Assembly: GCA_037176845.1 (NCBI GenBank)
Contig: JAYKXP010000004.1
Location: 496,001-560,000 of the forward strand
DNA length: 64,000 nt
Source of the DNA: Paramarasmius palmivorus
Lineage: Eukaryota; Basidiomycota; Agaricomycetes; Agaricales; Marasmiaceae
Direction: 5' to 3'
Shown: piece by piece, positions 12,144 to 24,532 of the stretch
Layout: every line of letters starts with the position of its first letter
How positions within the stretch are numbered: the stretch's first letter is position 1
Translations under genes and position numbers: made by a program
The notes under the pieces: model-generated
What the model was told of the DNA's origin: nothing
Seen by the model: only the letters and a program-made list of their open reading frames with translations
The model's database searches: none

Positions 12144-13589
12144 ATGTCTTCTTTTCTCTCTCGATTCTCTGGCAAATGGACACCAGCAGCGATCTTCGTC
12201 GTCACTCTTTTGGCATTTGTTGCAGAGAGCCAGCTTACACAGGTGCGGTTCATCTCAAGGAAGTAGAAAATCGACTGACATTTTCTCTAGTATGTTCAAA
12301 CGACTCTACAGTACCAACAACCCTATTTTTTATTGTGCGTAAAACAATCAATTCATTCGCACAATGTGCTCATTTATCACCTAACAGCTACATCGTGCAC
12401 TCCTCGTTCTCGATTTCGTATCCATGCCATTTACTCTACCTCAAATTTACGAAGCCATATACATCGTCTCAGCTATGGCAAGGGGTCAAATTAGCCACTG
12501 CAAACCGTATTCGACAGAATGCACCCCAATCCTCTCGAAACGCCGAATTTCCACTGGCTAGTTTCATCTACCTCATCCTCGCACTGACCGCGGGGCTTAC
12601 CGTTCCATCCTTGCTTTGGTTCGCGGCCATTGCTATTGCTTCGTACGTTTTACTATCCTTTAAGTCCACTGTCAACTCTCATCTATCTATAGTGTCACTG
12701 ATGTCACTGGTATGCTTCTCTCGCTTGCGAATGTCGCTTCTCAATTATTAAAAAATTCCGTCACAAAGCTATCTGGAACACAAATGCCTTCTTCGCGTAC
12801 CTGTTCTCAGTCAAAGTGTTTGGCTTGAAATGGGAGGCTCGTCGTTTGGGCGCAGTGGTACTTGCAACTATCGGCGTTATTGCTGTGGTATACGGTGGTT
12901 CTTCGGGCGGACCATCAGGGGATACCAGTACCTCATCTACCTCTACCGCATTTACCGCACCTAAATCGGCAGCGTTGGCAGGTGATTTGCTGACGCTGGT
13001 GGGGTCCGTAGGCTACGCTGCTTACCAGGTATTCTACAAGAAGTATGCGGCTCTAGCATCCGACCCCGATCCCGAGGGGTTACACGACGATTATGAACGT
13101 CTTCCCGCACATGATGATCCCGCCTACAACCATGTAGAACAAGATGTTGAGCTCTCACCGCCATTTGGGCTGTATTCCAACTTCGTGACGACGTGTATTG
13201 GGCTATGCACATTGGTTTTACTATGGATACCCATACCGTTCCTACACTGGTCTGGATCAGAACCATTCGCTTTGCCACCAAACTGGACGACTACAGGTGC
13301 CATCGCTGGTATAGCCCTTACGGGTTCCATCTTCAATGCCGGTTTCATGGTGCGTGTGGAAAATGCAATGTCCTCGTCCTGCTCAATTGATTGATTGTGA
13401 CAGATACTCCTGGGGCTTTGGGGACCTATCATCACGTCAGTAGGAGGATTGCTGACGATTGTCCTGGTCTTCATATCAGACGTTCTATTGGGTGCTACGG
13501 AGGCCCTGACGGCATGGAGTGTATTGGGATCTGCAACTATTATTGCAGCATTCGGAGTGCTTGCGTATGACATGGTCAAGAGAGAATGA
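12144..13589 (+). CDS. DMT-superfamily transporter, SLC35F-like
   Basis: The protein starts MSSFLSRFSGKWTPAAIFVV (12144) and runs through several exons with about ten hydrophobic helices. Clear ones include FPLASFIYLILALTAGLTVP, LLWFAAIAIAS, AVVLATIGVIAVVYGG and LAGDLLTLVGSVGYAAYQVF. The C-terminal half contains TTTGAIAGIALTGSIFNAGF and ILLGLWGPIITSVGGLLTIV, ending AYDMVKRE. The repeated EamA-type pattern and helix order match solute carrier 35 family F/vacuolar membrane DMT proteins. The substrate is unknown. Two splices around 12290-12420 and 12640-12780 are approximate. It shares a 176-base promoter with bL36m. Confidence 0.82.
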
Positions 13590-14168
13590 CACATTTAGAT
13601 AGGCAATCAGCCTGTAAATTTACCTACCTATGTGATCTTGTGAATGAAAGGATCGATAAAGAGAACCTCGCGTGGATTAATCATTATGAACAGAGGACGT
13701 CACAGCAACCGGGAGTCAATAGATAGCAGCGGGAAGGGGCCAATAATACCGAAAAGGAAGAAACACGAAACAAAAGGTGCATGTGTACAGAGAAGTTCGT
13801 GAAGTTATGAAGGTCTTGAGAGAAAAGTGCCCCGGGGAGGAAAGGATGCTACAGGATAAGCTCGGGAACAGACCATGGTGATACTTACACAATATAAAAC
13901 CGCTTCCACGGAAGTAACCATGGCCGGCCAGAAGTGCAATTCTCGCCAGGAATAGGGCACCTTTGCCACAGTAGAATGAATGTATGGGACTATGTTTAGA
14001 AACCTGCCCTTGATCCGAAAACAACACTCGACTATAATCGTATAGTTCCACCGCAAACATGAAATAAGGAAAATGAGAGGGAAGTGCACAGGCTTCAGGA
14101 CGCTGTCGCCATGAGACTTGGAAGGCAAGATGGTCAACACTAGTTGGTGAAGGATAGGACTAGAGTTT
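13590..14168. other. Convergent intergenic stretch without a gene
   Basis: These 579 bases separate the transporter stop (+) from the PPZ stop (-). The minus-strand open frames found in it have no recognisable motifs and atypical composition; they overlap in two frames. It probably holds two 3' untranslated regions. Confidence 0.4.
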
Positions 14169-15676
14169 CTACCTTTTTCGTTTGGCTTTAGTCATCTCCT
14201 TTCGTAGCGCAGCACCATCCAATGGTTTCAACAACTCGAACGCGCATAACAAATCCTCCGAGACACTGTAATCGGAGTCAGGACCGAAAGAACAACGATA
14301 GATGTGTAGGCCTCACCTCATGCACGCGCCATAGTTGTCAAATTCTGTAGAATATCCAGTCGTGTGAGTGAATATAGGCGGGTCAAAACAACAAATGTAA
14401 ACGTACCGCCGCAGTAATTTGGCGCGCTGAAGACCGTCACCAATGTCCGGTCATTCCAAAACTCGTATCCATCCTCAACCACCATGTGTGCACGACATAT
14501 GAGATCCATGTCATAACGAACAAGGAATTCGTTGATGATCCCCTTCCCAAAGCAATAACTGACTCCACGCTCATTATCTTCCCAATCCAATGCAGTGTCT
14601 GACGGATCCGACCACAAAAGATCATTGAGTAACCCATAATCAGGAACATCTGTTGGTCGCTGTATCCGCTTGATGTCATCCATTGAATGTAACGAGGGTG
14701 AAAGACCACCGTGAACGCAGAATATCTTGGAGGCAACGATGGCTGCGATGGGAAGACAGTTGAAGACGTCTATGAACGTTTTCCACGTCTTGATATTAGA
14801 CCGCCGTTTGCATTCATCGTAGAAGCCATATACTATGAAACAAATCAGAACAGCATTTTAGGCATATAACCCAAAAGGGAGCACACCTCTGGTTACGTTA
14901 GCGCATTCATGGTTACCTCGCAAGAGGAAGAAATTCTCCGGATACTTGATTTTGTAGCATAGGAGTAGAAGGATTGTTTCGAGAGACTGCTTTCCACGGT
15001 CCACGTAGTCGCCAAGGAAAAGATAATTGGCAGCAGGCGGAAAACCGCACATTTCAAAGAGACGGATGAGGTCGGAGTATTGCCCATGAACGTCGCCAAC
15101 GATCTTTACGGGAGGTGACAATTCTATGAGTGTGGGTTGACTGAGGAAGACGTCGCGAGCTGCATGGCAGATAGCGGTAATCTCTGTGTTCTTGAGACAC
15201 AAGGATTTACTGACTTTGCCTGTGTAACCCACGTCCAACAGCCGTTGAATCATGTCGTCGACATCAAAAGGCTTCTTTGCAGCGCCATTTGAATCGGTCT
15301 GACCAGAATTGCTTGTTGTTGAACCAGGACTGAATGCTGTTGAATTGGAGAGGATTGTCTGTGCTGAAGGTATGTCGATTGGAGCTGGTGGTACCCTCGG
15401 TGATGGGAGAGGAGATGAAGATTGAACTACTGCTGAATTGGCGGGGTCTGGAGAAGAAGGTGTGCCCGAGGCCGAAGCACCGTTGCGTGACGAGTCGGTG
15501 ACACTGATGCTAGGAGTACCGTTCGGAAGTTGTGAATCTGTAGCCTTTGCAGACTGACTCCCTGAAGCTTCTGGAGACTCTTCTGAGAGGTTATCTGGAG
15601 AACCTGATTCGTTACTGCCGTCCTTTTCCTTGTCCTTTCCGCCTTTCTTGGATTTCTTGGAGGGTTGCTGACCCAT
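14169..15676 (-). CDS. PPZ1: Serine/threonine protein phosphatase PPZ
   Basis: The ATG at 15676 opens [20 protein letters not shown], a glycine at position 2 suitable for N-myristoylation as known for PPZ. A Ser/Pro-rich tail of about 140 residues precedes a PP1-type catalytic domain: [33 protein letters not shown] (GDxHG), [11 protein letters not shown] (GDxxDRG), [14 protein letters not shown] (GNHE), [23 protein letters not shown] and [11 protein letters not shown]. Introns near 14890-14830, 14400 and 14330 break the domain; the last exon encodes [20 protein letters not shown] and ends KAKRKR. PPZ enzymes regulate salt tolerance and potassium transport in yeast. Metal- and phosphate-binding residues are all present. 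Confidence 0.95.
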
Positions 15677-16078
15677 CTGGGACTGTGCACCTGGGGGTTG
15701 AGGTGACGATGGGCGGCCTTTGTGAAGCCTGGCGGTGAGAGCGGCGAGCAGAGTGGGAGCCAGAATGCAAAAATGAAAGAGTCGCCAAATAAGACGACTG
15801 AGCAGTGAGGAGGCAAGAGCAAAGATGTCACACTCGTACCACGCTGTGGAGAGGAGCTCGGTTGTCACAGCCTGAAGCTTCGTACCCTTTTAGGAAGTTC
15901 CAGTTCTTCTCACAATAGTTACTGACAGGGTACTGAATCCTGATCTTCAAATCTCAAATTCTATTCAAACAGTTCATTTCAATCTCTCTGCTGCCCATAA
16001 TCATGCATGTTGTGGAGCGCATATGGCATACAAATATACTGCAATGTAATAGTATACTAATGTCATCCAAGAACCTCC
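15677..16078. other. Intergenic region upstream of PPZ, downstream of S11
   Basis: These 402 bases hold the PPZ promoter/5' leader and the S11 3' end. I see no gene. In-frame open sequence continues above the PPZ start on the minus strand for about 64 codons without an ATG that reads like a leader, so it is treated as untranslated. Confidence 0.35.
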
Positions 16079-16819
16079 CTAAAACTTCCCGAACGACTTG
16101 GCTGCCGCCTTGTTCTTGAGCACCCTCACAACATTGAAACGGACAGTCTTCGATAACGGCCGACATTGACCTATATCTTGATAAGAAATCATCCAAAAAA
16201 AGACACATATATTTGCTACGCACCGACAGTCACAATATCACCGAGCTCAACACGGAATGCAGGGGAGACGTGGGCAGCCAAGTTTTTGTGGCGCTTTTCG
16301 TAACGGTCTGAGGGAGTGTTCTTGTAAGTAATGTGATCCTTCAGAGACTAGCATCCGGTACGCACTGTATTTGGGGATGTAGTGGAGGTAATCTCTTCGG
16401 ATGATGATGGTACGGGTCATTTTTGTGGACACAACCTTGCCGGTCAAGATACGGCCACGGATGGAGACTTCACCAGTGAAAGGGCACTTCTTGTCTACAG
16501 ATCAATCTTAGTGACCTTGAAGACATCTTCATGATACTTAAGCACGCACCAATATAAGTGCCGTTGATCGCCTCAGTAGGCGTCTTGAATCCCAGACCAA
16601 CATCCTTGAACCACCGCTTCTCCTTTGTTGAAACCTTCTTTCCGCCTACATCACAAGATATCAGACTCATCCCTGACAACAGCTTGCTGCCATTCCAACG
16701 TACCACGGATTTTGGCGTTCTGGAAGAGTGGTTGCTTTTGGTAGGCTTTTTCAATCTGTCAATCATTTCAGTGAGTTATTTGCTTGAGATGAATCGGGAA
16801 GACGCACTTGTTCAGCCAT
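16079..16819 (-). CDS. RPS11: 40S ribosomal protein S11 (uS17)
   Basis: Six short exons. The first encodes only MAEQ (ATG at 16819) before an intron, then [98 protein letters not shown] and [20 protein letters not shown], ending AAKSFGKF. This is full-length eukaryotic S11, which binds 18S rRNA in the small subunit. Many introns near the 5' end are usual for ribosomal protein genes of these fungi. The gene is divergent from DNA ligase I. Confidence 0.96.
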
Positions 16820-17278
16820 GGCGTTGGTCTTGAGGTTGCTGGGACTTGCGGCGACGGTGCCTTCGTATTTTCCTGAGTTGCGCGTGTGACAGTACGCGTG
16901 ACGGCCAGTCAGCCACTGAATCTGATGTAAGCAGAACTGTACAGTTGTCTTTCGGCAATCTCCGACAATCTGTTGCTCCTTCAATATTCGATTCTCAATA
17001 TTCAATGACTGGCTGGCTGACTGTGTCTAATTTCGTCTGGTTTTCGTTGACCAGGCCAAGAACAGGAAAATATTTCTCCGCACAATTTCTCATTTTCTCG
17101 AAATATCGTTTCCGTCTTCAATTTATCTTCAATTCTAGTTTTTTTTTTCGACCCTCAGCTCAGTGGCCGGCTCCGAACGTGCGTGACATTGAGCGAGTCA
17201 CGACATGTCACAAAAGTGTGACATTCCCCGTGTATGTTTCTCCGACGCGTCACTTGCTATCAACGCGTTCTACTTTAC
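16820..17278. promoter_or_regulatory. Shared promoter of RPS11 (-) and DNA ligase I (+)
   Basis: The region carries a long T tract (about 17141-17150), and two exact ACGCGT hexamers at 17245-17250 and 17263-17268, 18 bases apart. ACGCGT is the MCB element bound by the MBF complex that drives G1/S genes in yeasts, including the yeast DNA ligase gene CDC9. Both copies lie between two in-frame ATG codons of the ligase (17234 and 17279), so they sit either in the first exon or just upstream of the main start. Function here is inferred from the motif alone. Confidence 0.5.
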
Positions 17279-20200
17279 ATGGGAAGGCAACAAACTCTAG
17301 GAAAGTTCTTCGAAATGCCCAAGGCCGATCCTCCTCAGCAGTCTACACTAAACGAACTATGGAAGAAACCAAAGTCAAGTAACGGATTCGCCACCAAAGC
17401 TAGCAAGGGGAAAGGAGCTAAGGTAGAAGAGAACCCGTGTTGAAGGCAGAGGAGATGCAAGTGGACGAGCCTGAACAGGCTGCCGGTACGTGTCAACTTG
17501 GAGGCGCTACCCTTCGTACTCATGAATGTTCTCCGCACTGCAGCAGAGAGCTCAAAACGCAAACAACCCGAGTCGGTTACCACAAGTGCGTGTAGTTTAC
17601 TCAATCGTGTAACAGAGTCTAATGGGACCATAGAAAGTAGTGCGGAAAGCGGTTCAAGGTCCAAGAAGCGAAGAATAATTGACTCTGACGAGGAAGACGC
17701 GGCATCTGGTATTACACGTCAATTCCATTACTTCTCCAAAGTCTCATCCCAACCGTGAAAGAACCGTTGAAATCCAAGAGCACGTCTCCTACTCGATCAA
17801 AACCTTCCAAAACCTCTGCTGCCAACGGAAAAGGGAAAGCAAAGGAAGTACAAGATGACACGCCGGCAGACGAAGATGAGGCAACTCCCGCACTCAGTGG
17901 CGATGAAGCTGGCGACGAAGTTGGTGAGGAGGAAGTCGCGAGTGAGGATGAAGAGGGAACAACTGCCACTACAGGGGCTGCAGCATCCAAAGCGTGCGCA
18001 CTTCATTGCTTTACTACGAGTCCGCCAGCTGACACGTCCACTTAGCGCTCTGGCCGCGCTATCCAAGACAACAGACGTGGACATAAAGGGTGGCTGGAAA
18101 GTTGGTGAACCGTGAGTTACCTGGATTAGTTCCATGATCGTGAATGACTATAGCTCTTGTATAGCGTTCCATATGCCGCTCTTGCAAAGGTTTTCTCCTT
18201 GATAGAAGGAACTACAAAACGTTTGGAAAAGAACGCGTTCCTCACCTCCTTCCTACTTCTCGTTATTCAACGGAGCTCCAAGAAGGATCATACGTCCCTC
18301 CTACAGGCTGTCTATCTCTGCATCAACCGTGTAGGCCCTGCATTCATGGTACTCTGAAATAGACCACTAACTCGGGTATAGCTCAGCCCCGATTATATTG
18401 GCATAGAACTCGGAATTGGTGAAAGTCTTTTGATCAAGGCTATTGCCGAGTCCACTGGACGAAGCCTTGCGACTATAAAAGCGGATCTCAAGAAAGAAGG
18501 AGACCTTGGTCTTGTCGCAATGGTGTGTTTTATGCATATCTTATCCCGACGAACACTGACTCCAGTTAAAGAATTCGAAAAACAGTCAAAAGACGCTCTT
18601 CAAGCCCAAACCTCTGACGCTACCTTTCGTGTTCTCGCAACTCAAGGAAATCGCTCTCAGTACAGGCCACTCGGTATGTCCATCTTCGGCGTATTCTGGT
18701 CTGCATATTAAATATTGCCGCGATATAGTCACAAAACAAGAAAGTCGGGATTATCACCAAGCTTTTGGCTGCTTGCCAAAATGTTGAAGCCAAATATATT
18801 GTTCGTAGTTTGGAGGGTAAACTTCGGATCGGTAACGCTGAGAGATCAGTTCTGGTGGCACTTGCACATGCTGCTGTTCTCGCTGAGAAAGAGAGTGGTA
18901 TGTCCCTCCAATCATCTATCCGAAGAACCGTGGCTCTAAACGGATATGAATGGATCTAGTTGGCAAGAAATGGAGCACCGAAAAACTTGCTTCAAGACTC
19001 GAGGAAGGTTCCAATACCATGAAGTCAATATACAGGTAAGTGGCGAACTAAAACGACACATTCAACTTTAACGGGTCAACTCAGTGAATTGCCGAGTTAC
19101 GATGAAGTAATACCAGCCCTTCTACAACATGGAATTGATGGCCTCCGAGAGCATTGTAAACTTCGCCCCGGTGTACCATTGAAGCCCATGTTGGCCAAGC
19201 CAACAAAGGCAATTGGTGAAGTGCTGGATAGGTTCGAGAACAAGAGGTTCACATGCGAGTACAAGTATGATGGGGAGCGAGCACAGGTGCACATCATCCT
19301 TTATAGGCGGCTTTATTACGACGACTCTTAACGATGGACCCCAATAGGTACACAAACTAGAAGACGGGTCGGTCTGTGTATACAGCCGTAACTCTGAGGA
19401 TATGAGCAAGAAGTATCCGGATCTGGTCGAGCAGCTACCGCACGTAAGTCACATCGGCTTCCGCTATGATACGGAGTTCACATTCACATCCATCTCAGTG
19501 TATTAAAGACAACACCAAGTCGTTTGTGCTGGATGCAGAAGCTGTTGCTATAGATCGTACCAACGGAAAGCTGATGCCTTTCCAAGAACTCAGCAGACGG
19601 AAGCGAAAGGACGTCAAAGTCGAGGATATTCAAGTTCGTGTATGCCTATTCGCATTCGATCTTCTATATCTCAACGGAGAGGTGCGTCAGGATCATTCTC
19701 CGCTAGTCTTGACTACATTGATAATGGTCTTCAGCCCTTGTTACACAAATCCCTGAGCGAACGAAGAAAGCTCTTAGGGGAACACTTCCAACCTGTACCC
19801 TTCGAGTTTCAATTCGCAAAGTCGTCGGACAGCGAAGCAACGGAAGACATCCAGACGTTCCTTGAAGAAAGTGTGAAAGATGGATGTGAAGGTCTCATGG
19901 TCAAGATGCTGGAGAGTGATGCGAGTTACTACGAACCCAGTAGACGTAGTGTCAACTGGCTCAAAGTAAGATGGCATTTCATCCTGCTTACTGCTTGTTA
20001 ATCCATGTTCACAGTTGAAGAAAGACTACCTCGCAGGTGTTGGAGATTCACTAGACCTTGTCGTAGTCGGCGGCTACTACGGCAAAGGTAAAAGAACCAA
20101 CGTCTACGGTGCCTTTTTATTGGCATGTTACGACGCCGATGCCGAGGAGTTCCAGACCATCTGCAAGATTGGTACTGGCTTCAGCGACGAAGCACTGCAA

Positions 20201-20642
20201 TCTCATTACGAGACCCTCAAACCGCTGGAATTACAGAAACCGCGGGGTGACGTCAAAATTGGGGGTGCCAAACCAGATGTATGGTTTGAGCCGCGGGTGG
20301 TGTGGGAGGTGCTGACAGCAGACTTGAGCTTGAGTCCGATCTACACTGCTGCACAGGGTCTGGTGAGCAGAATTTGGTTGAATCCGTTGATGAAGGGTTG
20401 ATTGTACCTCAAACAGGTCGAAGAAAGAGGCATTTCCTTGCGGTTCCCTCGTTTTATTCGGATCAGGGACGACAAGGACGCAGATGATGCAACTGGACCG
20501 GAGCAAGTAAGTATGATTATTAGTATTCTACGAACAAGATCGTCTGACGGATTATAAGGTTGCGGAGATGTACGAACGACAGGCGTTGGCGCAGGGTAGC
20601 GGAAAGAAAAAGAAAGGTGATGCAGAGGATGACTTTTGGTAA
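17234..20642 (+). CDS. CDC9: ATP-dependent DNA ligase I
   Basis: About a dozen exons. The start may be ATG 17234 (leader [15 protein letters not shown], basic and acid-free, mitochondrial-like) or ATG 17279, which opens [14 protein letters not shown] with a PCNA-interacting box QxxLxxFF. A low-complexity acidic linker follows, then the DNA-binding domain ([40 protein letters not shown]), the adenylation domain with the nucleotidyl lysine in [53 protein letters not shown], and the OB domain ending [17 protein letters not shown] and DAEDDFW. It seals nicks in replication and repair. The frame breaks once near 17431-17443 (see findings). The stop lies 31 bases from the MPC1 stop. Confidence 0.95.
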
Positions 20643-20673
20643 CAGTGAAGATCCGTATAGTAGACCAGACACT

Positions 20674-21324
20674 TTATTTCCCAACTTTCTTTGCCTCGTC
20701 TCTAGCTTTCTGTACTGCATCTGTCACGGACTCTTTTGCTTCGTGTGCTTTCTCCTCTATAGCGCCAGTAAGGCCCAGCTTCTTTTCACGACCGCCATTG
20801 TACCAGTAGTTGACAAATCGTATGCCCTGAACGGATTGAGCGACAGCGTTTGTCGAGTGGCATGCAAAGAGAAGGTAGTTCCGCGGTTGTACGCGCCATG
20901 CTTGAAAGCGGGTTAGGATGGGGTTATACTGTGTTAAATGGGCGACGAACCGAAACGCATGAAGACCATACTATAGGATATGTAATTGAGCTTTCTGTAT
21001 CATTTAGAAGCAGGTAATGAAGAGCGTACGAATAGCAAGCCAACGCCGTCGTCATTGAACCCGAGATAACCTCTTCATCCTTGCTAAGATCTGCTAGTGC
21101 CGCAAGAGGAAGTCCCCAATTCGCGACCTATGGTCAAGAACAGACAGTTAAGAGGGGCATATCAGAGAAATATCATGTAGTGCACGAACAGGTCCCCAGA
21201 AATGCGTGCCTACGCTCAAAACGAGTCAGACGAGTGAAAATTGAACCGAGTAAATACGTTACGCACTGAAAAAGTATTCCCGAGCAGCTGGAGAGCGCAG
21301 CCAGTTGACAAAGGTAGAGGCCAT
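20674..21324 (-). CDS. MPC1: Mitochondrial pyruvate carrier subunit MPC1
   Basis: ATG at 21324 starts [20 protein letters not shown], followed after introns by [66 protein letters not shown] and [13 protein letters not shown]. These blocks match MPC1 throughout (the WGP, SGxMT and QPRNxLLFACHxTN motifs). MPC1 pairs with a second MPC subunit in the inner mitochondrial membrane to import pyruvate. After the usual end the protein carries about 40 extra residues ([20 protein letters not shown]... to KKVGK), a charged predicted helix not present in short animal MPC1. Confidence 0.93.
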
Positions 21325-21883
21325 TGGGTGTGGGAGATGGTGGTGCGAAAAGAAGAGGGTTAGCGGACGCTGCAACTTTGAGTTTTGGTTTGAGTAAGAC
21401 GGGAAACGACCCGCCGCTAGTCCGAGAAACCGTTTCCGTTTTAGGACAGAGTCCGATGAATCCGAAAGTGCGAAAATACTACCTGTTAGATGCTATTTTC
21501 TGCACACTATACACACTGAATGCATTCCAAGCTATTCTAAAGCTATTCCATAGCCATTTCCGATAAATTTACCAAGTGTTCATTGTGATTCAAGTGAAGA
21601 GAATTAAAAAGTCTCGTCATTCCAAGTTTGTCATGCGGATTGTGTTCCGGTCGCGTTGCTACTTGAACTTGCACTTGCACGATGATGGCAAGTTGCATCT
21701 CTTCATTAAAGATATTCTTGTTCGCTGATCCCTTTTTTTCTCTAGCATTCTAGTGGTCTTCTCTGCTAAAAGAACAGTGAGAAGACAGCTTTCAATAGAG
21801 CGCTCATTGAAAAGGAAATACCACGTTGCAATTGCATCTTGTCGGCCTCATGTTCACAGCGCTTTTCATCCTTCACCCCCGTC
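21325..21883. other. Divergent intergenic region, MPC1 (-) and polyQ protein (+)
   Basis: These 559 bases separate the two starts. An open frame (21324-21566 +) overlaps the MPC1 5' region and has no motifs. No other gene is seen. The last 150 bases before 21884 are open in the frame of the polyQ gene but lack an ATG. Confidence 0.35.
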
Positions 21884-23201
21884 ATGCAACAGTCCTACGC
21901 AGCACCCTATTATAGTCAGAATGCCTATTATCCATCTCAAATGCCCTATGACGGCGCTGGCCCCAATAATAATTTCACCCCATATTGGGCCACTGCTCCT
22001 CACCACCAATACCACAGCACCCCGTATTTCCCGGGGCAAGCATCCCAGCAGCAGCAGCAACAGCAGCAGCAACAGCCACACCAGCCTTATACTCTAGATA
22101 AACCAGGACGCCCTTTCAGGCCTTTCAAGTCCTCTTTGAAACGACACGAAACTCTACCCGCGCCCCAGCCGAATCAACCCGTACGAAGAAAGCGAGCAAC
22201 ATCCAATCCTCAACAACCCAAGATGGAAGCACCGGAAACACCTGCTGAGACTCCAAGTGCGTCACCTTGCTCGGATCCATGCTCATGATGTATGAATTTG
22301 ATGCCCACAACTAGGCCGGATGTTCATATCATTTGTTGGAACGGATGAAATACAGATCGAGCACTTATCTAAAGTTGCTATGGCCGAAATTCGTACAACG
22401 ATCTTCCAGAAGGAATGGCCATATGGGACTGTACTCGATGAGCTCAAGGATCTCGTGTGGCGAGTCAAGTTTAACAACGCACCGTGGTGTGTCAGTGGAC
22501 CCGGTACAGAGAAGTCTGGACTTTAATCTTCTACCGTCATTAACGTGTCTGATCTTGCTATAGAGCATGGGATATGCTTTTGTCGTTGTTTACTCGTTTC
22601 TCGCAACGGGTGAGTAGTCTTCACGGGACTAGACCATGGTTATGAACCCATATGTCATAGGGATACTCTTTTCATACATCGATCTCTATAGGAAGTTCGG
22701 TATGTCCTCGTGCTTATCACCTGTGTCGTTTGCTCATTGTAGTGAAGGCACCTCGGTTGATCTTCCTTGCGAGTGAGCTCGATATGACGTCCAGATTCTT
22801 TTTCGCTCATCCTGCAAATGGCGGAAGGAAGCTCACCTTCTACAAACCACCTACTGAAATCAGACAGCATCTCCCTGGCATGCTGCTAAGAACTACTTTG
22901 AGTGGACATATAGATATCGATGTCCCTGAGGAAGGTGGTTCATTCTCTATTGAGCTGAAGAAAGGCCTCTACACTTGTGAGTAATCTAGACGCTCATTCT
23001 CTCTCTGTTTTGCCGACCGGTATTCTAGCTCGAACAATATCATCTAGTCATCTTCTGGTCATTATCCTGCGCTCACTCGAATCATTCGACGTTCAGCTCG
23101 AAACAGCAATTCCCCTTGCTCGTAAAGGGCCGCTCAGCAAGTTAGGTATGGGTCCGAGACCTGAATTACTTCTCTTCAAGGTGTTTGCCAAGCATGCCTA
23201 G
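21884..23201 (+). CDS. Conserved basidiomycete protein of unknown function with polyQ N-terminus
   Basis: ATG 21884 starts MQQSYAAPYYSQNAYYPSQM, a Tyr/Gln/Pro-rich low-complexity region with ten glutamines in a row (22046-22075), then a basic Pro-rich segment. After an intron a folded part begins RMFISFVGTDEIQIEHLSKV and includes WPYGTVLDELKDLVWRVKFN, VKAPRLIFLASELDMTSRFF, GGRKLTFYKPPTEIRQHL, LSGHIDIDVPEEGGSFSIEL and LSKLGMGPRPELLLFKVFAK. This PRLIF...FF...K-T...PP pattern recurs in many agaricomycete unknowns. No catalytic motif is visible. The prion-like N-terminus suggests condensate or nuclear roles, which is only inference. The splice near 22490-22565 is uncertain because two frames read plausibly. 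Confidence 0.7.
22046..22075 (+). repeat. CAG/CAA trinucleotide tract (10 Gln codons)
   Basis: Ten consecutive glutamine codons, eight CAG and two CAA, lie inside the first exon of the gene at 21884. CAA interruptions usually stabilise such tracts against slippage. Confidence 0.95.
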
Positions 23202-23271
23202 CTCTAGATTCTATCTATGTATTATACTGTATCCTTACATTCCGACCGTATATGCTTATGCCCGTTACGAA

Positions 23272-24195
<924 letters not shown>

Positions 24196-24532
24196 TGCGC
24201 GGTAAAGAGATGGGGTTCGTGCAACTGGACGGATTAGATGGTGAGGGTTCAGGAGAGAACGTGCCGAGAAAACAAGAAGGCGCTGCAGTTTGAAATCGTT
24301 TCTCGTATTGTAGAAAAAATGATGGTCTTATTGAAGCAAGACATCATTTTTGCTATGCGCCTGCCATTTACAGCGTTCCGCTCGACCCCCGTCCGTGTAT
24401 CACTATCCGGATCATGATTGGTTATGGTAACGCTAAGGTAAGAACGGAGTCTACGAAGCATTTTTCATCGATATGTTACTAGTACAATTATGTTAACAGC
24501 ATGGTTTCTAGTTCTTGGGTAGTTATAGGTTC
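24196..24532. other. Intergenic, IDI1 promoter and REC8 3' end
   Basis: These 337 bases lie between the IDI1 start and the REC8 stop, both on the minus strand. The open frame here (24249-24461 -) is out of frame with IDI1 and has no motif. Confidence 0.35.

Noticed and set aside
13716..14140. Minus-strand frames downstream of the transporter
   Set aside because: Two overlapping frames without motifs between convergent genes; probably untranslated 3' sequence.
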